Assembly (NCBI GenBank): GCA_047519745.1
Contig: JAPVSJ010000009.1
Location: 1-64,000, forward strand
Length of the DNA stretch: 64,000 nucleotides
Direction: 5' to 3'
DNA from: VRUE01 sp047519745
GTDB lineage: Bacteria > Actinomycetota > Thermoleophilia > Solirubrobacterales > 70-9
The notes below the pieces were generated by a model that had not been told where the DNA came from, searched no databases, and worked only from the letters and a program-made list of their open reading frames with translations. Of the stretch, positions 56,268 to 64,000 are shown one piece after another. Made by a program: the position numbers and the translations under genes. Positions within the stretch are counted from its first letter, which is position 1, and every line of letters begins with the position of its first letter.

Positions 56268-57638
56268 TCAACCATCCTTGCTCAAGCGGCAGACGAAGAA
56301 ACCGGTCGTGGTGTCGCGGTCGGGGCGAAGCTGAAGGCAACGCCGGTCGTGGGACGAGACGAGATCCGGTGCGAGCGCGCCCAGATCGTCGACTGAGAAT
56401 AGCGGCGCCTCGCCCGCCGCCGCCTGTGAGAGCAGGGCCGCGATCTGGTCCTCGCCCTCGCGGCGCGAGATCGTGCAGGTCGAGTAGACGAGCGTGCCAC
56501 CCGGTCGCAGGACCTCCAGGCCGCGCAACAGGATCCGCCTCTGCAGCTCGACGAGGCGCTCGATCGTCCGCGGCGACTTGCGCCAGCGGGCGTCCGGGCG
56601 CGAGGCCAGCGCGCCGAGATCCGAGCAGGGCGGATCGACGAGAACCCGGTCGAAGCCGGAGGCCATTCCCGTCGCCGCCGCGTCGGCCTCGATCACGGTG
56701 ACGCTGCGCAGGCCGAGGCGGCGCGCCTGCTCGGCGACTTCTCCCGCCCGGCCAGGCTCCTGCTCGACCGATATGACCTCACCGCGATCGCCCATCCGGG
56801 CGGCGATCTGGCCAGTCTTGATCCCGGGCCCGGCGCAGAGGTCGAGTACGTGCTCTCCCGGTTGGGGATCGAGCACTTCGACCACCGCCGCGGAACCACG
56901 GCTCTGCGGCGTCAGCTCCCCCGCCGCGACCCGTTCGGGCACCGTCGTGCCGGTGCGACCGGCGATCACGATCGACTCCGGCGGAGCGAGAGGCCAGGGT
57001 CCATCTGCGGGCCGGGCATCGACCCCGGCCTCGCTCAGGGTCGCCAGCATCGCCTCGCGATCGCAGCGCAGCGTGTTGACGCTGAGTCCCAGCTCGGCAG
57101 GCTCGTTGCAGGCCGCCAGCAGCGCGCGGGCCGACTGGGCGCCAAGCTCCTCCCACCATATCCGCGCCAGCCAGAGCGGCGCCGAGTGGGCGACCGCGGC
57201 TGCGTCCGGGGTCGAGTCGTCGCCCAACAACGCCTCCGTCAATTTCTCCCGTTCCCGGCCGGCGCGGCGGAGCACCGCGTTGACCAGCCCGGACGCGTGG
57301 GCGGCCCCGGCGCTCTTGACGAGCTCGACCGCCTGGTCGACCGCGGCATGGTCGGGCGTCCCGTCGGCGAAGAGCAGCTCGTAGAGGCCAAGCCGCAGGG
57401 CGGCGAGGACCGGCGGGTCGAGCAACCGCAGCGAGCGCTCGGCGAGCCGCTCGATCGCCGCGTCGGCGGTGCCACGACGCTGCACGGCGCCGAAGGCGAG
57501 GCGCTGCGCCTGGGCCCGCTCGCGACCGTCCAGCTTTGCGGCGTCGGCGGCCTCGCGGAAGAAGCGCTCGGTGTGGGCGTCCTGCTCGAAGGTCGCCCGG
57601 ACCGTCTCGAAGGCGAGCGCGCGGGCGGGCGCGATCAA
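56268..57638 (-). CDS. rsmB: 16S rRNA (cytosine(967)-C5)-methyltransferase
   Basis: A ~456-residue RsmB. The N-terminal NusB-like RNA-binding domain (1-~140) has LAFGAVQRRGTADAAIERLA and DHAAVDQAVELVKSAGAAHA. The methyltransferase domain has VLDLCAGPGIKTGQIAARMG, the motif-IV Cys in LVDPPCSDLGALASRPDARW and the motif-VI Cys in YSTCTISRREGEDQ. TTG 57638 overlaps the fmt stop (TTGA), which I take as the start because the longer frame upstream is fmt antiphase. It is in an operon with fmt, def and priA, as in many bacteria. Confidence 0.92.
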   Translation of the reverse strand: MIAPARALAFETVRATFEQDAHTERFFREAADAAKLDGRERAQAQRLAFGAVQRRGTADAAIERLAERSLRLLDPPVLAALRLGLYELLFADGTPDHAAVDQAVELVKSAGAAHASGLVNAVLRRAGREREKLTEALLGDDSTPDAAAVAHSAPLWLARIWWEELGAQSARALLAACNEPAELGLSVNTLRCDREAMLATLSEAGVDARPADGPWPLAPPESIVIAGRTGTTVPERVAAGELTPQSRGSAAVVEVLDPQPGEHVLDLCAGPGIKTGQIAARMGDRGEVISVEQEPGRAGEVAEQARRLGLRSVTVIEADAAATGMASGFDRVLVDPPCSDLGALASRPDARWRKSPRTIERLVELQRRILLRGLEVLRPGGTLVYSTCTISRREGEDQIAALLSQAAAGEAPLFSVDDLGALAPDLVSSHDRRCLQLRPDRDTTTGFFVCRLSKDG

Positions 57639-58540
57639 AGGACGGGCACCGCGTGGCCGCGCAGGTAGGCGTCGGCGGCCATCGGCTTGCCGCCGGGAGG
57701 CTGCACGACCTCCAGCCGCAGCGCCCCGCGCCCGCAGCCGAGCAGCAGCGCCCCCCACTCGGCCTTCATCGCGCCCTGCTTGACGCCGACGTCGACGGCG
57801 CGCGCCCGGCGAACGCCGAGCCGGCCCTCGCCCGCGACCTCGATGTAGGCGCCGATGTGGGGAGTCAGGGCGCGGACTGTGCGCGCCAGCTCGACCGCCG
57901 GCCGGGCTGGGTCGAGGCGGCGCTCGGCGGGATCGATCTTCTCGGCATAGGTCGCCTGCTCGTCGTCCTGATCGGTGAAGGTGAGGGTCCCCTCGGCCTG
58001 CCGGTCGAGCGCCTCGATCAGCAGCTCTCCGCCCAGCGCGGAGAGCTTCCCGGAGAGGCTCTCGAAGTCGTCCTCGGCGCCGATCGCGATCTCCTCCCGC
58101 AGGGCGACCGGACCGGAGTCGAGGCCGGCGGTCAGCTGCATCAGCGAGACGCCGGTGCGGGCGTCGCCGGCGATGATCGCGCGCTCGATCGGCGCCGCGC
58201 CGCGCCAGCGGGGAAGCAGCGACGGGTGGACGTTGAGCAGCGGCCACTCGGAGAGAAATGGCTCGCGAATCAGCTGACCGAAGGCGCAGACCGCCGCCAC
58301 CTCGGGCCGGGCGGCGCGAATCCGCTCCAGCGCAGCCTGCTCGTTGACGTTCTCCGCCTGCAGCCGCTCGATCTCGAGCTCGGCCGCGGCAAGGGCGGCG
58401 GGCGGCGGGCCGCTACGGCGGCCGCGGCCCTTCGGCCGGTCGGGCGGCGTCACGACCAGCTGCGGACGATGACTGGAGCCGGCGAGCCGGCGCAGGACGT
58501 CGGCGGCAAACTCGGAGGTGCCGAGATAGACGGTCCTCAC
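57635..58540 (-). CDS. fmt: Methionyl-tRNA formyltransferase
   Basis: A 301-residue Fmt formylating initiator Met-tRNA with 10-formyl-THF. It has VRTVYLGTSEFAADVLRRLA, LVVTPPDRPKGRGRR, the catalytic region LLNVHPSLLPRWRGAAPIER and MQLTAGLDSGPVALREEI, and a C-terminal OB-like domain. GTG 58540 overlaps the def stop (GTGA). Its cofactor pathway is linked to folate metabolism (compare the cyclo-ligase-like gene at 18985). Confidence 0.95.
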   Translation of the reverse strand: MRTVYLGTSEFAADVLRRLAGSSHRPQLVVTPPDRPKGRGRRSGPPPAALAAAELEIERLQAENVNEQAALERIRAARPEVAAVCAFGQLIREPFLSEWPLLNVHPSLLPRWRGAAPIERAIIAGDARTGVSLMQLTAGLDSGPVALREEIAIGAEDDFESLSGKLSALGGELLIEALDRQAEGTLTFTDQDDEQATYAEKIDPAERRLDPARPAVELARTVRALTPHIGAYIEVAGEGRLGVRRARAVDVGVKQGAMKAEWGALLLGCGRGALRLEVVQPPGGKPMAADAYLRGHAVPVL

Positions 58541-59214
58541 GCGTCGGTGCGAGGCTCGCGGTGCTCGTCGGCATCGGCCGCCTCGTGCTCCTCGCCGGCC
58601 GGGGCGTAGCTGCCACCTTCCCGCAGCGCCCGCAGCGCCGCCTTGCGCTGCGCCCGCGGCGCCCGGTCGAGGATCAGCACCCCGTCGAGGTGGTCGATCT
58701 CGTGCTGGATGACGCGCGCCTCGAGGCCGGAGGCCTCGATCGTCATCGGCTGCCCCTCGACGTCGAAGCCACCCACCCGAGCGTGCAGAGGCCGCTCCAC
58801 GTCCATCGCCACCCGCGGCAGGCTGAGGCATCCCTCCTCGGCGAGGACCACCTCGTCCGAGAGCCACTCGATCGACGGATTGACCAGGCCGGTCGGCGGA
58901 CTGTCGGAGCCTGCCTGGAAGACCAGCACACGCCTGAGGATGCCGAGCTGCGTGGCGGCCAGGCCGACACCGAGCCCGTCGCGCATGATCGCGATCATCC
59001 GGTCGGCCTCGGCCCGCAGCTCGGGGCCGAACTCGGTCACCGGCGAGGCCTTGCTCTTCAGCACCGGGTCGCCGAACTTGATCACGTTCGCCAACGCCGC
59101 TTCGCGCCGCTCGATCACTTCGGCTTCGAGCTGCTCGCGCTCGGTTTCGTCCTTCAGGACCCCTTCATCGCTCACCACTCGATTGTATGGATCGCTTCGG
59201 GGCAGACCCCTCAC
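58537..59214 (-). CDS. def: Peptide deformylase
   Basis: A deformylase with all three metal/active-site motifs: GVGLAATQLG, EEGCLSLPRV and QHEIDHLDGVLI. It removes the N-formyl group from nascent proteins at the ribosome. GTG 59214 overlaps the priA stop (GTGA), consistent with coupling, but a second GTG at 59175 gives a start closer to the family N-terminus. The C-terminus carries a ~45-residue Glu/Ala/Asp-rich tail (APAGEEHEAADADEHREP). Confidence 0.94.
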   Translation of the reverse strand: MRGLPRSDPYNRVVSDEGVLKDETEREQLEAEVIERREAALANVIKFGDPVLKSKASPVTEFGPELRAEADRMIAIMRDGLGVGLAATQLGILRRVLVFQAGSDSPPTGLVNPSIEWLSDEVVLAEEGCLSLPRVAMDVERPLHARVGGFDVEGQPMTIEASGLEARVIQHEIDHLDGVLILDRAPRAQRKAALRALREGGSYAPAGEEHEAADADEHREPRTDA

Positions 59215-61400
59215 TGCGGGTCGACGTCGACGCTTATCGCCACGTCCTTGAGCGAGCGGTCAGCGGCCAGGCGCTCGACTGCGGCGCCGATCGCAGCGAC
59301 CGTGCCCTCGCGGTCCTGGGCCTTGGTCAGCAGACGGCGGCGGTACTTGTTGCGGACGCGGAACATCGGCGCCGGGCCGAGCAGGTCGGTGTCGTGGGGC
59401 AGGGTCTCGGCGAGGCTGCCGGCCAGCTTCGATGCCGCTCCGTCGAGTCGCGGCTCGGACTCCGACTTGAGCACGACCCGAACCAGGTGGGAGAAGGGCG
59501 GGTAGCGGAGCGCGCGGCGGCGCTCGATCTCCTCCTCGAGGAATGCGGCGGAGTCATGGCGGGCAGCGTGGGCGATGCTCGCCGCTTCCGGCGCCAGGGT
59601 CTGGACGATCACCTCTCCCCCGGCATCGCCGCGGCCGCTGCGCCCGGCGAGCTGGGCGACCATCGCGAAGGTGCGCTCGCCGGCGCGGAAGTCGGGGAAG
59701 CGCAGGGTCGCGTCGGCGTCGAGGATCGCGCTCAGGGTCACCTCGGGGAAGTCGTGGCCCTTGGCGACCATCTGGGTGCCGACCAGCACCGCGCTCTCAG
59801 CCTCGCCGAAGCCGGCGAGGATGCGGGCGTGGGCGCCGCGGCCCGAGGCGGTGTCGGAGTCGAGGCGGAAAACCGGCATCGGGTCGAGCTGCTCGGCCAG
59901 CAGCGCCTCGATCTGCTCGGTCCCGGCGCCGGCGCGCGAGAGCGTCGTCGAGTCGCAATCGGGACAGGCGCGCGGCAGCGGCTCCGCATGGGCACAGTGG
60001 TGGCAGACGAGTCGCCCGGCGTGACGGTGGACGATCAGCGAGACGTCGCAGTTGGGACAGCCCCAGTGCCGTCCGCAGGAGCGGCAGGTGAGCCAGGGGG
60101 CGAAGCCACGCCGGTTGACCATCAATATCGCCTTGGCGCCCGCCTCGCGCACCTCCCCCAACGCCTCCCAGGTGGCCGGGTGCAGGGGCCCCGAGCGTGG
60201 GGCCGCCTCGCGCATGTCGAGCACCTCGACCGGCGGCATCGGCCGGCCGTCGACCCGGCGCGGCAGCTCGAGCCGGGGCAGCTCCAGCCATGACTCCGGC
60301 CGCGGCGTCGCCGTGCCCGCGACCAGGATCGCGCCGCATTCCTCGGCGCGGCGGCGGGCGACGGTGCGGGCGTCGTAGCAGGGGTCGCCCTCCTGCTTGT
60401 AGGAGGAATCGTGCTCCTCGTCGATCACGATCAGGCCGAGGTCGCGGACCGGCGCGAAGACGGCGGAGCGAGGCCCGACGCAGACGCTCGCCTCGCCGCT
60501 GCGCAGGCGCCGCCACTCGTCGTAGCGCTCACCGGGCGAGAGCGCCGAGTGCAGGACCGCGAAGCGGTCGCCGAGCCGGGCACGGAAGCGCGCCACCGCC
60601 TGCGGGGCGAGGCCGATCTCGGGGACGAGGACGATCGCGCCCCGCCCCCGGGCCAGTGCCGCCTCGACCGCGGCCAGGTAGACCTCGGTCTTGCCCGAGC
60701 CGGTGACGCCGTGGAGAAGCAGCTTGCGCGGCGCGCCGGCCTCGCCGTCGAGCGCGGCGACGATCTCGGCGACGGCGCGCTCCTGCTCCTCGAGCAATCG
60801 CGGCCGGCCGGCCGCACCGCTGAGCGCGGCGTCACCCGGGCGACGGCGCACCCGCGAGCTGCGGGTCGAGATCAGCCCGCGCTCCTCCAGCCGCCGCAGG
60901 ACCTGGCGGTCGGCACCGACCGCGGCGGCCATCTCGCCGGCCGACATCTCCCCCCCACCCAGGGCCTCCAGCGCCGCCCGCTGCTTGGCGCCAAGCCGCC
61001 CCGCCCCGGCAAGCGCCTCCTCGCCGGCGGCCGTGATCTCGGCGCGCAGCTCGGTCCGCGAGCGAACCCGCTGACCGCCGGCCCCCGTCCCGGGCGGCAG
61101 CACCAGCTGCAAACCGCGAGAGGGCGTCGAGCAGTACTCGCCGGCCACCCAGAGCCCGAGGCGGACGAGCTCCGCCGGCACGCCTGCCTCCAGCGCTTCC
61201 AGGGGCTCGGCGAGGCGCTCCTGCGGCAGCGCGGAAGTCTCGGCGAGGTCGACGATCACGCCCAGCGTTCTTTTCCGCCGACCGAACGGCACCCGCACCA
61301 CGCTGCCAACCTCGAGACCCGCCATCTCCTCCGGCAGCCGGTAGTCGAAGGGACCGCGCAGGGCGCGGGCGGTCGTCAGCGGCTCGACCTTGGCAATCAC
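59211..61400 (-). CDS. priA: Primosomal replication restart helicase PriA
   Basis: A 729-residue PriA that reloads the replisome at stalled forks. 3'-DNA-binding domain at the N-terminus (LRGPFDYRLPEEMAGLEVGS), Walker A LLHGVTGSGKTEVYLAAVEA, DEEH motif VIDEEHDSSYKQEGDPCYDA and a zinc-binding cysteine cluster (CRSCGRHWGCPNC, CHHCAHAEPL, CPDCDS). Helicase C-terminal motifs include VGTQMVAKGHDFPEVTLSA. It is divergent from the PH-domain gene. Confidence 0.95.
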   Translation of the reverse strand: MIAKVEPLTTARALRGPFDYRLPEEMAGLEVGSVVRVPFGRRKRTLGVIVDLAETSALPQERLAEPLEALEAGVPAELVRLGLWVAGEYCSTPSRGLQLVLPPGTGAGGQRVRSRTELRAEITAAGEEALAGAGRLGAKQRAALEALGGGEMSAGEMAAAVGADRQVLRRLEERGLISTRSSRVRRRPGDAALSGAAGRPRLLEEQERAVAEIVAALDGEAGAPRKLLLHGVTGSGKTEVYLAAVEAALARGRGAIVLVPEIGLAPQAVARFRARLGDRFAVLHSALSPGERYDEWRRLRSGEASVCVGPRSAVFAPVRDLGLIVIDEEHDSSYKQEGDPCYDARTVARRRAEECGAILVAGTATPRPESWLELPRLELPRRVDGRPMPPVEVLDMREAAPRSGPLHPATWEALGEVREAGAKAILMVNRRGFAPWLTCRSCGRHWGCPNCDVSLIVHRHAGRLVCHHCAHAEPLPRACPDCDSTTLSRAGAGTEQIEALLAEQLDPMPVFRLDSDTASGRGAHARILAGFGEAESAVLVGTQMVAKGHDFPEVTLSAILDADATLRFPDFRAGERTFAMVAQLAGRSGRGDAGGEVIVQTLAPEAASIAHAARHDSAAFLEEEIERRRALRYPPFSHLVRVVLKSESEPRLDGAASKLAGSLAETLPHDTDLLGPAPMFRVRNKYRRRLLTKAQDREGTVAAIGAAVERLAADRSLKDVAISVDVDPQ

Positions 61401-61448
61401 CCACCCAAGCTATGGAGAAAGGCGGACGGCGGGATATCCTGCCCGGCG

Positions 61449-61955
61449 ATGGCTCTCAACCTCAGCCCCGGCGAGCAGGTGATCTTCCAGGGCCACCCCT
61501 CGTGGCGGGCGATCCTCGGCTTCTACCTGAAAGGGATCCTGGTCGCCGCGATCGTCGGCGTGATCGCCAAGCTGGCCGGCGCCGGCAGCGCGACCGTCTT
61601 CCTGATCGTCCTCGTCGTGATCGCCGTCACCGTCCTCGCCGGCTTCGTCAAGCGGGTCGCGACGACGTACACGATCACCAGTCGCCGCCTCAACATCAAG
61701 CGCGGCATCGTCTCGCGCGAGATCCAGGAGACGCGACTGGAGCGGGTGCAGAACGTCAACTACCGCCAGTCGGTCTACCAGCGAGTGATGCAGATCGGCG
61801 ACGTCGACTTCGACACCGCCGCGACCGACGACTACAACTTCGTCTTCGTCGGCGTCGCCGACCCTGGCGACGTCGTCCATCGAGTGGACCAAGCCACGGG
61901 TGCCGAGGCACCGGGCACTCACGGCCTCGGCGAGGCCCAGCCGCCGAGCAGCTAA
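61449..61955 (+). CDS. PH-domain (YdbS/bPH2-like) membrane protein
   Basis: A 168-residue protein with two hydrophobic segments (ILGFYLKGILVAAIVGVIAK, VFLIVLVVIAVTVLAGFVKR) followed by a bacterial PH domain (TTYTITSRRLNIKRGIVSRE, VQNVNYRQSVYQRVMQIGDV). These small membrane PH proteins are widespread in actinobacteria and of unknown function. It is divergent from priA with a 48-bp gap. The stop shares CTAA with the convergent metK. Confidence 0.82.
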   Translation: MALNLSPGEQVIFQGHPSWRAILGFYLKGILVAAIVGVIAKLAGAGSATVFLIVLVVIAVTVLAGFVKRVATTYTITSRRLNIKRGIVSREIQETRLERVQNVNYRQSVYQRVMQIGDVDFDTAATDDYNFVFVGVADPGDVVHRVDQATGAEAPGTHGLGEAQPPSS

Positions 61956-63205
61956 GCGGGGGTTGCCGCAGCTGAGCCCGCGGCGTCGCGCAGCGCATCC
62001 GCGCGGTCAGTCGCCTCCCAGGTGAAGTCCGGGCCCTCGCGGCCGAAGTGGCCGTATGCCGCCGTCTTGCGGTAGATCGGCCGGTGCAGGTCCAGGTAGC
62101 GGCGGAAGGCGCCGGGGCGCAGGTCGAACTCGGCTTCGACCAGGCGCGAGAGCTCCATGTCCGGCAGCTTGCCGGTGCCGAAGGTCTCGACCATCAGCGA
62201 GACGGGGTGGGCGACACCGATCGCGTAGGCGACCTGGACCTCGCAGCGCTGCGCCAGCTCGGCGGCGACCAGGTTCTTGGCGACGTGCCGCGCCGCGTAA
62301 GCGGCGGAGCGGTCGACCTTGGACGGGTCCTTGCCCGAGAAGGCGCCGCCGCCGTGGCGAGCCATGCCGCCGTAGGTGTCGACGATGATCTTGCGCCCGG
62401 TGAGACCGGCGTCGCCGACCGGGCCGCCGATCACGAACTTGCCGGTCGGGTTGACGAGGAAGCCCTCGCGCAGCGCGGCCTCGTCGTAGAGGCCGTTCGC
62501 CTCGGCCTCGAGCACCGGCGCGACGACGTGCTGCCAGAGGTCGGGCTTGATCGTCGCCTCCGAGTCGATCCCCTCGGCGTGCTGAGTCGAGATCAGCAGC
62601 TTCTCGACCCGCACCGGGCGGCCATTCGCGTAGCGGACCGTGACCTGGGTCTTGCCGTCGGGGCCGAGGTAGTCGAGCGTGCCGTCCTTGCGCACCGCGG
62701 CGAGGCGCTCGGCGAGCCGGTGGGCGAGGTGGACCGGCATCGGCATCAGCGCATCGGTCTCGTCGGTGGCGTAGCCGAACATCATCCCCTGGTCTCCGGC
62801 CCCGGCCAGCAGCAGTTCGTCGTCGGTCGAAGGGCCGGTGCGGGTCTCGTGCGAGGCGTCGACGCCCTGGGCGATGTCGGGCGACTGCTTGTCGAGCGAG
62901 ACGAGGACCGAGATGTGGTCGCAGTTGTAGCCGTAGTCGCCGTGGTCGTAGCCGATGTCGCGGATCGTCTCGCGGACCAGCTCGGGCACGTCGAGGTGGA
63001 CGTCGGTTGAGATCTCGCCCGAGACGACCGCCATGCCGGTGTTGACCAGGGTCTCGCAGGCGACCCGCCCCTGGGGATCGCCCGCCATCACGGCGTCGAG
63101 GATGGAGTCGGAGATCGCGTCGCAGACCTTGTCGGGATGACCCTCGGTGACCGACTCGGAAGTGAAGAGGTACTCGCCCTCGGCGAGCGGCTGGATGGTT
63201 GACAT
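61952..63205 (-). CDS. metK: S-adenosylmethionine synthetase
   Basis: A 417-residue MetK converting methionine and ATP to SAM. Conserved segments: SESVTEGHPDKVCDAISDSI, AGDQGMMFGYATDETDALMP, the P-loop-like GGGAFSGKDPSKVDRSAAYA and the C-terminal AYGHFGREGPDFTWEATDRA. ATG 63205 gives the standard N-terminus. Only 23 bp separate it from der, so no SAM riboswitch can be accommodated between them. Confidence 0.96.
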   Translation of the reverse strand: MSTIQPLAEGEYLFTSESVTEGHPDKVCDAISDSILDAVMAGDPQGRVACETLVNTGMAVVSGEISTDVHLDVPELVRETIRDIGYDHGDYGYNCDHISVLVSLDKQSPDIAQGVDASHETRTGPSTDDELLLAGAGDQGMMFGYATDETDALMPMPVHLAHRLAERLAAVRKDGTLDYLGPDGKTQVTVRYANGRPVRVEKLLISTQHAEGIDSEATIKPDLWQHVVAPVLEAEANGLYDEAALREGFLVNPTGKFVIGGPVGDAGLTGRKIIVDTYGGMARHGGGAFSGKDPSKVDRSAAYAARHVAKNLVAAELAQRCEVQVAYAIGVAHPVSLMVETFGTGKLPDMELSRLVEAEFDLRPGAFRRYLDLHRPIYRKTAAYGHFGREGPDFTWEATDRADALRDAAGSAAATPA

Positions 63206-63228
63206 TCGCGAAGCGTACCGGGGGCCAG

Positions 63229-64000
63229 TCAGCGACGGCGGCCCGTGTGCGGAACGAAATCGATGATGAGCGGGACGCCCTCGAGGCCGTAGGCCTCGCG
63301 CATCCGGTTCTCCAGGTGGTAGGCCCAGTCGCGGACGATCAGCTTGCGGTCGTTGACCTGGATCGCGAAGCGCGGCGGGCTCTCGCCGATCTGCGCCGAG
63401 TAGTAGAGGCGCAGCCGCCGGCCGCGCCGCGAGGGCGGCGGCGTCGTCGCGACCACGTCGGCGACGAAGCGGTTCAGCTCCGGGGTCGGGATCCGCTCGG
63501 CGGCACGGTCGGCGAGCCGCAGGGCCTTGGGCAGCAGCTTGTCGACGTTGCGCCCGTAGAGCGCCGAAGCGGTGACGACCTCGGGCCGCAGGCGCAGCTT
63601 GCGCTCGACCCGCGCCCGCGCGTCGTCGACGTCGGTCATGCCGATGTCCCACTTGTTGAGGACGAGCAGGGTCGCGCAGCCGGCCCGCATCGCCATCTCG
63701 GAGATCCGCAGGTCCTCCGCCGTCACCCCGTCGGCGGCGTCGCAGACGACGATCGCCACGTCGGCCCGCTCGACCGCCAGCTCGGAGCGCAGCTGCGCGT
63801 AGTAGTCGACCGTCCCGGCGACCTTGGAGCGCCGGCGCAGGCCCGCGGTATCGACCAGCAGGACCGGGCGCCCATCGACCTCGAGCTCGGTGTCGATCGC
63901 GTCGCGGGTCGTTCCGGCCCGCTCGGAGACGATCACCCGCTCGCTGCCGAGGAATGCGTTGACCAGCGAGGACTTGCCGGCGTTGGGGCGACCGACCACG
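63229..64000 (-). CDS. der: GTPase Der, C-terminal part (runs off right edge)
   Basis: The visible ~256 residues are the second GTPase domain and KH-like domain of Der (EngA): P-loop VGRPNAGKSSLVNAFLG, switch TTRDAIDTELEVDG, DTAGLRRRSKV, NKWDIGM and the C-terminal KH domain ending in PLIIDFVPHTGRRR. Der is a tandem-G-domain ribosome assembly factor. The first G domain should lie beyond the window. It is immediately upstream of metK. Confidence 0.93.
   Translation of the reverse strand, partial: VVGRPNAGKSSLVNAFLGSERVIVSERAGTTRDAIDTELEVDGRPVLLVDTAGLRRRSKVAGTVDYYAQLRSELAVERADVAIVVCDAADGVTAEDLRISEMAMRAGCATLLVLNKWDIGMTDVDDARARVERKLRLRPEVVTASALYGRNVDKLLPKALRLADRAAERIPTPELNRFVADVVATTPPPSRRGRRLRLYYSAQIGESPPRFAIQVNDRKLIVRDWAYHLENRMREAYGLEGVPLIIDFVPHTGRRR

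Noticed and set aside
63206..63228. SAM riboswitch upstream of metK
   Set aside because: The gap to der is only 23 bp.

Overview
The window is a very GC-rich (clearly above 65%), gene-dense bacterial chromosome segment. The gene content points to a deep-branching actinobacterium, most likely class Thermoleophilia (Solirubrobacterales-like). The evidence is a WhiG/FliA-type sigma factor, a SepIVA-like coiled-coil gene beside coaD, DUF177 and rpmF, a WS/DGAT wax-ester/triacylglycerol synthase, an MMPL transporter and many GTG/TTG starts. This placement is inferred from content and order, not from a database search.

Layout. 1-11.2 kb is a lipid and small-molecule region. It holds an SDR epimerase fragment, two SRPBCC proteins, an SCP2-alpha/beta hydrolase fusion, an acyltransferase, a second hydrolase, a MerR regulator divergent from a ferredoxin-reductase/fatty-acid-desaturase pair, WS/DGAT, and DUF4393 and DUF445 proteins. 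12.5-13.5 kb is a decayed accessory patch beside a tRNA-Gly(GCC): frameshifted hicBA, an orphan DUF433 antitoxin and, further left, a ppdK relic. 13.5-20.6 kb holds a secreted serine protease, a VOC protein, an RNase H-like protein, a WhiG-type sigma factor, a Xer-type recombinase, an L,D-transpeptidase, a 5-formyl-THF cyclo-ligase family protein and a third hydrolase. 20.6-23.8 kb is thiD-ilvD and a VapBC module. 23.8-44 kb is a nearly continuous minus-strand housekeeping block: fakA-like, recG, rsmD, coaD, sepIVA-like, DUF177, rpmF, plsX, acpP, rnc, smc, ftsY, ffh, rpsP, khpA, trmD, rplS, lepB, rnhB, then comM and dprA. 44-51 kb holds an MMPL transporter, rpmB, a second toxin-antitoxin pair and the riboflavin operon ribD-ribE-ribBA-ribH. 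51-55 kb holds a GT2 glycosyltransferase, a flippase and a cation/proton antiporter. 55-64 kb is rpe, rsmB, fmt, def, priA, metK and der.

Most distinctive observations. (1) A family of about 121-128 bp palindromic elements occurs in four copies (37057, 41771, 49790, 50950). They share a conserved GTTTTTCGC...GCGAAAAAC core and have near-perfect complementary arms whose sequence differs from copy to copy. Two copies lie in frame inside recG and ribD, in opposite orientations. A shorter unrelated 27-bp-arm palindrome lies in frame inside rsmD, and a 32-bp-arm palindrome lies between convergent genes. This resembles the protein-inserted palindromic repeats of Rickettsia, but the sequences are not ones I recognise. 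(2) The smc gene at its canonical locus encodes only 775 residues, with both ATPase head halves and no recognisable hinge. (3) RNase III carries a Mini-III-like active-site motif in a dsRBD-containing enzyme. (4) L19 has an acidic tail of about 90 residues. (5) Five convergent gene pairs each overlap by exactly one CTAA/CTAG tetranucleotide, leaving no room for terminators between them.
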